A DNA stretch of 64,000 nucleotides. Source: Atrichornis clamosus (taxonomy: Eukaryota; Chordata; Aves; Passeriformes; Menuridae). Position 1 is the stretch's first letter; each line of letters begins with the position of its first letter. The notes beneath the pieces are model-generated. The model searched no databases and was not told where the DNA came from. It worked only from the letters and a program-made list of their open reading frames with translations. Shown piece by piece: positions 62,372-64,000 of this stretch. Where the stretch lies: NCBI GenBank assembly GCA_013400975.1, contig WBMZ01000376.1, positions 62,001 through 126,000 on the forward strand, given 5' to 3'. The translations under genes and the position numbers were made by a program.

Positions 62372-64000
62372 GTACACTATCTACAGGCTTGCACCTACAG
62401 GGACCTTGATATCAATAAAGAGTTAAGTTAAAAATCAGTCTATTCTTTTTGACAAGTATCTATTTGATAAATTATCATGTGCCAATTTTACTTCTATGGT
62501 CCTTATTGATTTAGTACAGTTTTAATACAGTTTCTTTCAGTGTTACATCTTTATGAAGGGCTGGATAATCTCTTAGGCTGTGGGGACTTTTTTGTTAATT
62601 CTTACTGTGCTTGATCCTTTCTCAAGCTGGGCAGGTGGTGAGTTGACTTGGTGCTCTTCGTTCTCCTCTATCCTGTGCATAAAATGGTTATCTTGCTTCA
62701 TACTAAGTAGAGTTTGGTAAACAGGCATTTGTAATTTCAAGGGTTGAACCTGTTGTTGCTGTCCCTCCTGTATGCTTACTCCTCTGCCAGCTCCATTAGC
62801 CCTGAATAGCAGTCACACTATCAAGGATATCTTACTGTTGAATACCAAAATACTCTGTTATTCAGACTGGGATTTCGTGTGGTATTTAAGGGAGCTGATT
62901 ATTTGCTCTCCAATGAAGTTCCAAAGAAAACTGAAGTTTTTGGACACCTTTCAGGCATCCTTCATGAAAAGACAACAGAATCCATTTCCCCTTCTAAGTC
63001 CCTGGATCTCTGTATCACTAAGTACCTATCTAGTCATCATGGAGAGATTGCCATTCCTCATGTCACATGTGAAGCTGGCAGTGCTGTCTCTGGCAATGCT
63101 GACAGTTCGGTGTTGGTGGAGTATGCACTGACAAATTATAAACTGCTACAGAGGCTTACCTGGAACTTCAGGCCACATCAGCTGGACCAGAGCATAGATG
63201 TTTCTTAGACAGCAGTTTGTAGTGGTGTGCTGTGAAGTGGTGTGTGTTGTGTACAACCTAGCAGCCCCAGTAAAAGTTATGTACAGGCTGATCTAGCAGA
63301 GATTTTGGTGCAGAGCTCCAGCTTGTGATTTGGCTTTCCCCTGCACAGTTATTCCAAACACTGGGCTGCTCCTTCTCCAGCAGCTGTGAGATTTTCCTTG
63401 ATTTCCAAAAGGATGTATATCTGTTTTCCTCAAGGTGCATTCCATCCTTCTTCTTTCCCAGAGAAGCACTGCATATTGAGTTGCAATGACAGAATGATTT
63501 GGTTGTGGGGGGTTTTTTTCCCCCAAAATTGATAAGATGAAGCTGCCCCTTATTTGCTTGATGAGTCAGTACTGTGCTTGCAATGATAAAATAACCAACT
63601 GAAGTGGAATGCACCTGAGCTTGGCCTAACATTCATATTCATTTGATCACACCAGTTATTTGTTTTGGTTTCAGTTTTCAAACCTTAATACAAGAATGTC
63701 ATTTGAAGAGTTTAAAGATGTATTGAGAATCATGAGCATATACTGACAGGACATGGGGGCATACTTTATGTGGTATGACTCAGGACTGCTAGCAGGGTTA
63801 GGCAGCTGTACTTCCAAGGTAAGACCTCAGAGTCTGGGGGCTTTTGAAGAGTTTCTGTCCATCCCTATGGAGATTGGGATCCTAAGTCCAAGGTAAAAGT
63901 ACATTCAACTGTGCCTCCGCTACTACACAGGCACCAAAATAGTGCCTCTGGGCTGTCACTCTCCTCCAAAGGTTATTCAGGGCTGTTCTGTCAGTCCTCC
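62372..64000 (+). other. Probable next intron, to the window's right edge
   Basis: No exon here can be joined with confidence to the exon ending at 62,371. An acceptor-like site ends at 62,792 (CTTACTCCTCTGCCAG), but the phase required by the preceding exon meets a stop within three codons. Overlapping plus-strand frames at 62,772-63,208 are discussed as a lead. The rest holds nothing I can name. Confidence 0.45.

Noticed and set aside
63749..63821. A possible exon ending AAG|GTAAGA
   Set aside because: The upstream site has no pyrimidine tract, and the connection to the exon at 62,371 is not supported.
1..64000. tRNA or rRNA genes, CRISPR arrays, bacterial-type operons or insertion sequences
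   Set aside because: None were seen. Composition, repeats and splice signals all indicate vertebrate nuclear DNA.

Overview
The window looks like nuclear DNA from a bird. It is AT-rich with one sharp CpG island. Its recognisable repeats are CR1 LINE 3' ends, old MIR SINEs and one solo endogenous-retrovirus LTR, with no Alu, L1 or B1/B2. There are no operons, long bacterial-style genes, rRNA, tRNA or CRISPR arrays. Nearly all open frames of 60-130 codons are chance frames in non-coding DNA.

Layout: positions 1 to about 35,270 are mostly intergenic-looking sequence with scattered old repeats (MIR, CR1, palindromic amniote repeats) and two possible non-annotated exons at 17,821-17,892 and 27,119-27,240. 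A dense CpG island covers about 35,275-36,800. It is the only promoter-like region, and it ends an inferred first exon at a consensus splice donor (36,359/36,360). From there to 58,379 lies a probable first intron of about 22 kb. An exon with very good splice signals lies at 58,380-58,490. It carries an in-frame stop three bases before an ATG, so it probably holds the start codon. The next exon, 62,319-62,371, joins it in phase. Together they encode the first 51 residues of a protein I do not recognise: hydrophilic, acidic toward the second exon, with no signal peptide. The rest of the gene lies beyond the right edge.

The clearest mobile element is a 599-bp solo LTR at 59,176-59,774, minus strand, in the intron between the two coding exons. 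It has TGT...ACA ends, a perfect 6-bp target-site duplication (GGTGGG), a TATA-like box and an AATAAA signal, all consistent with an ERV2/betaretrovirus-like LTR antisense to the host gene. No previously undescribed system could be established. The best leads are the unidentified gene, this LTR, the two possible non-coding exons and a pair of overlapping frames near the right end. All repeat and gene calls were made by eye, without database search.
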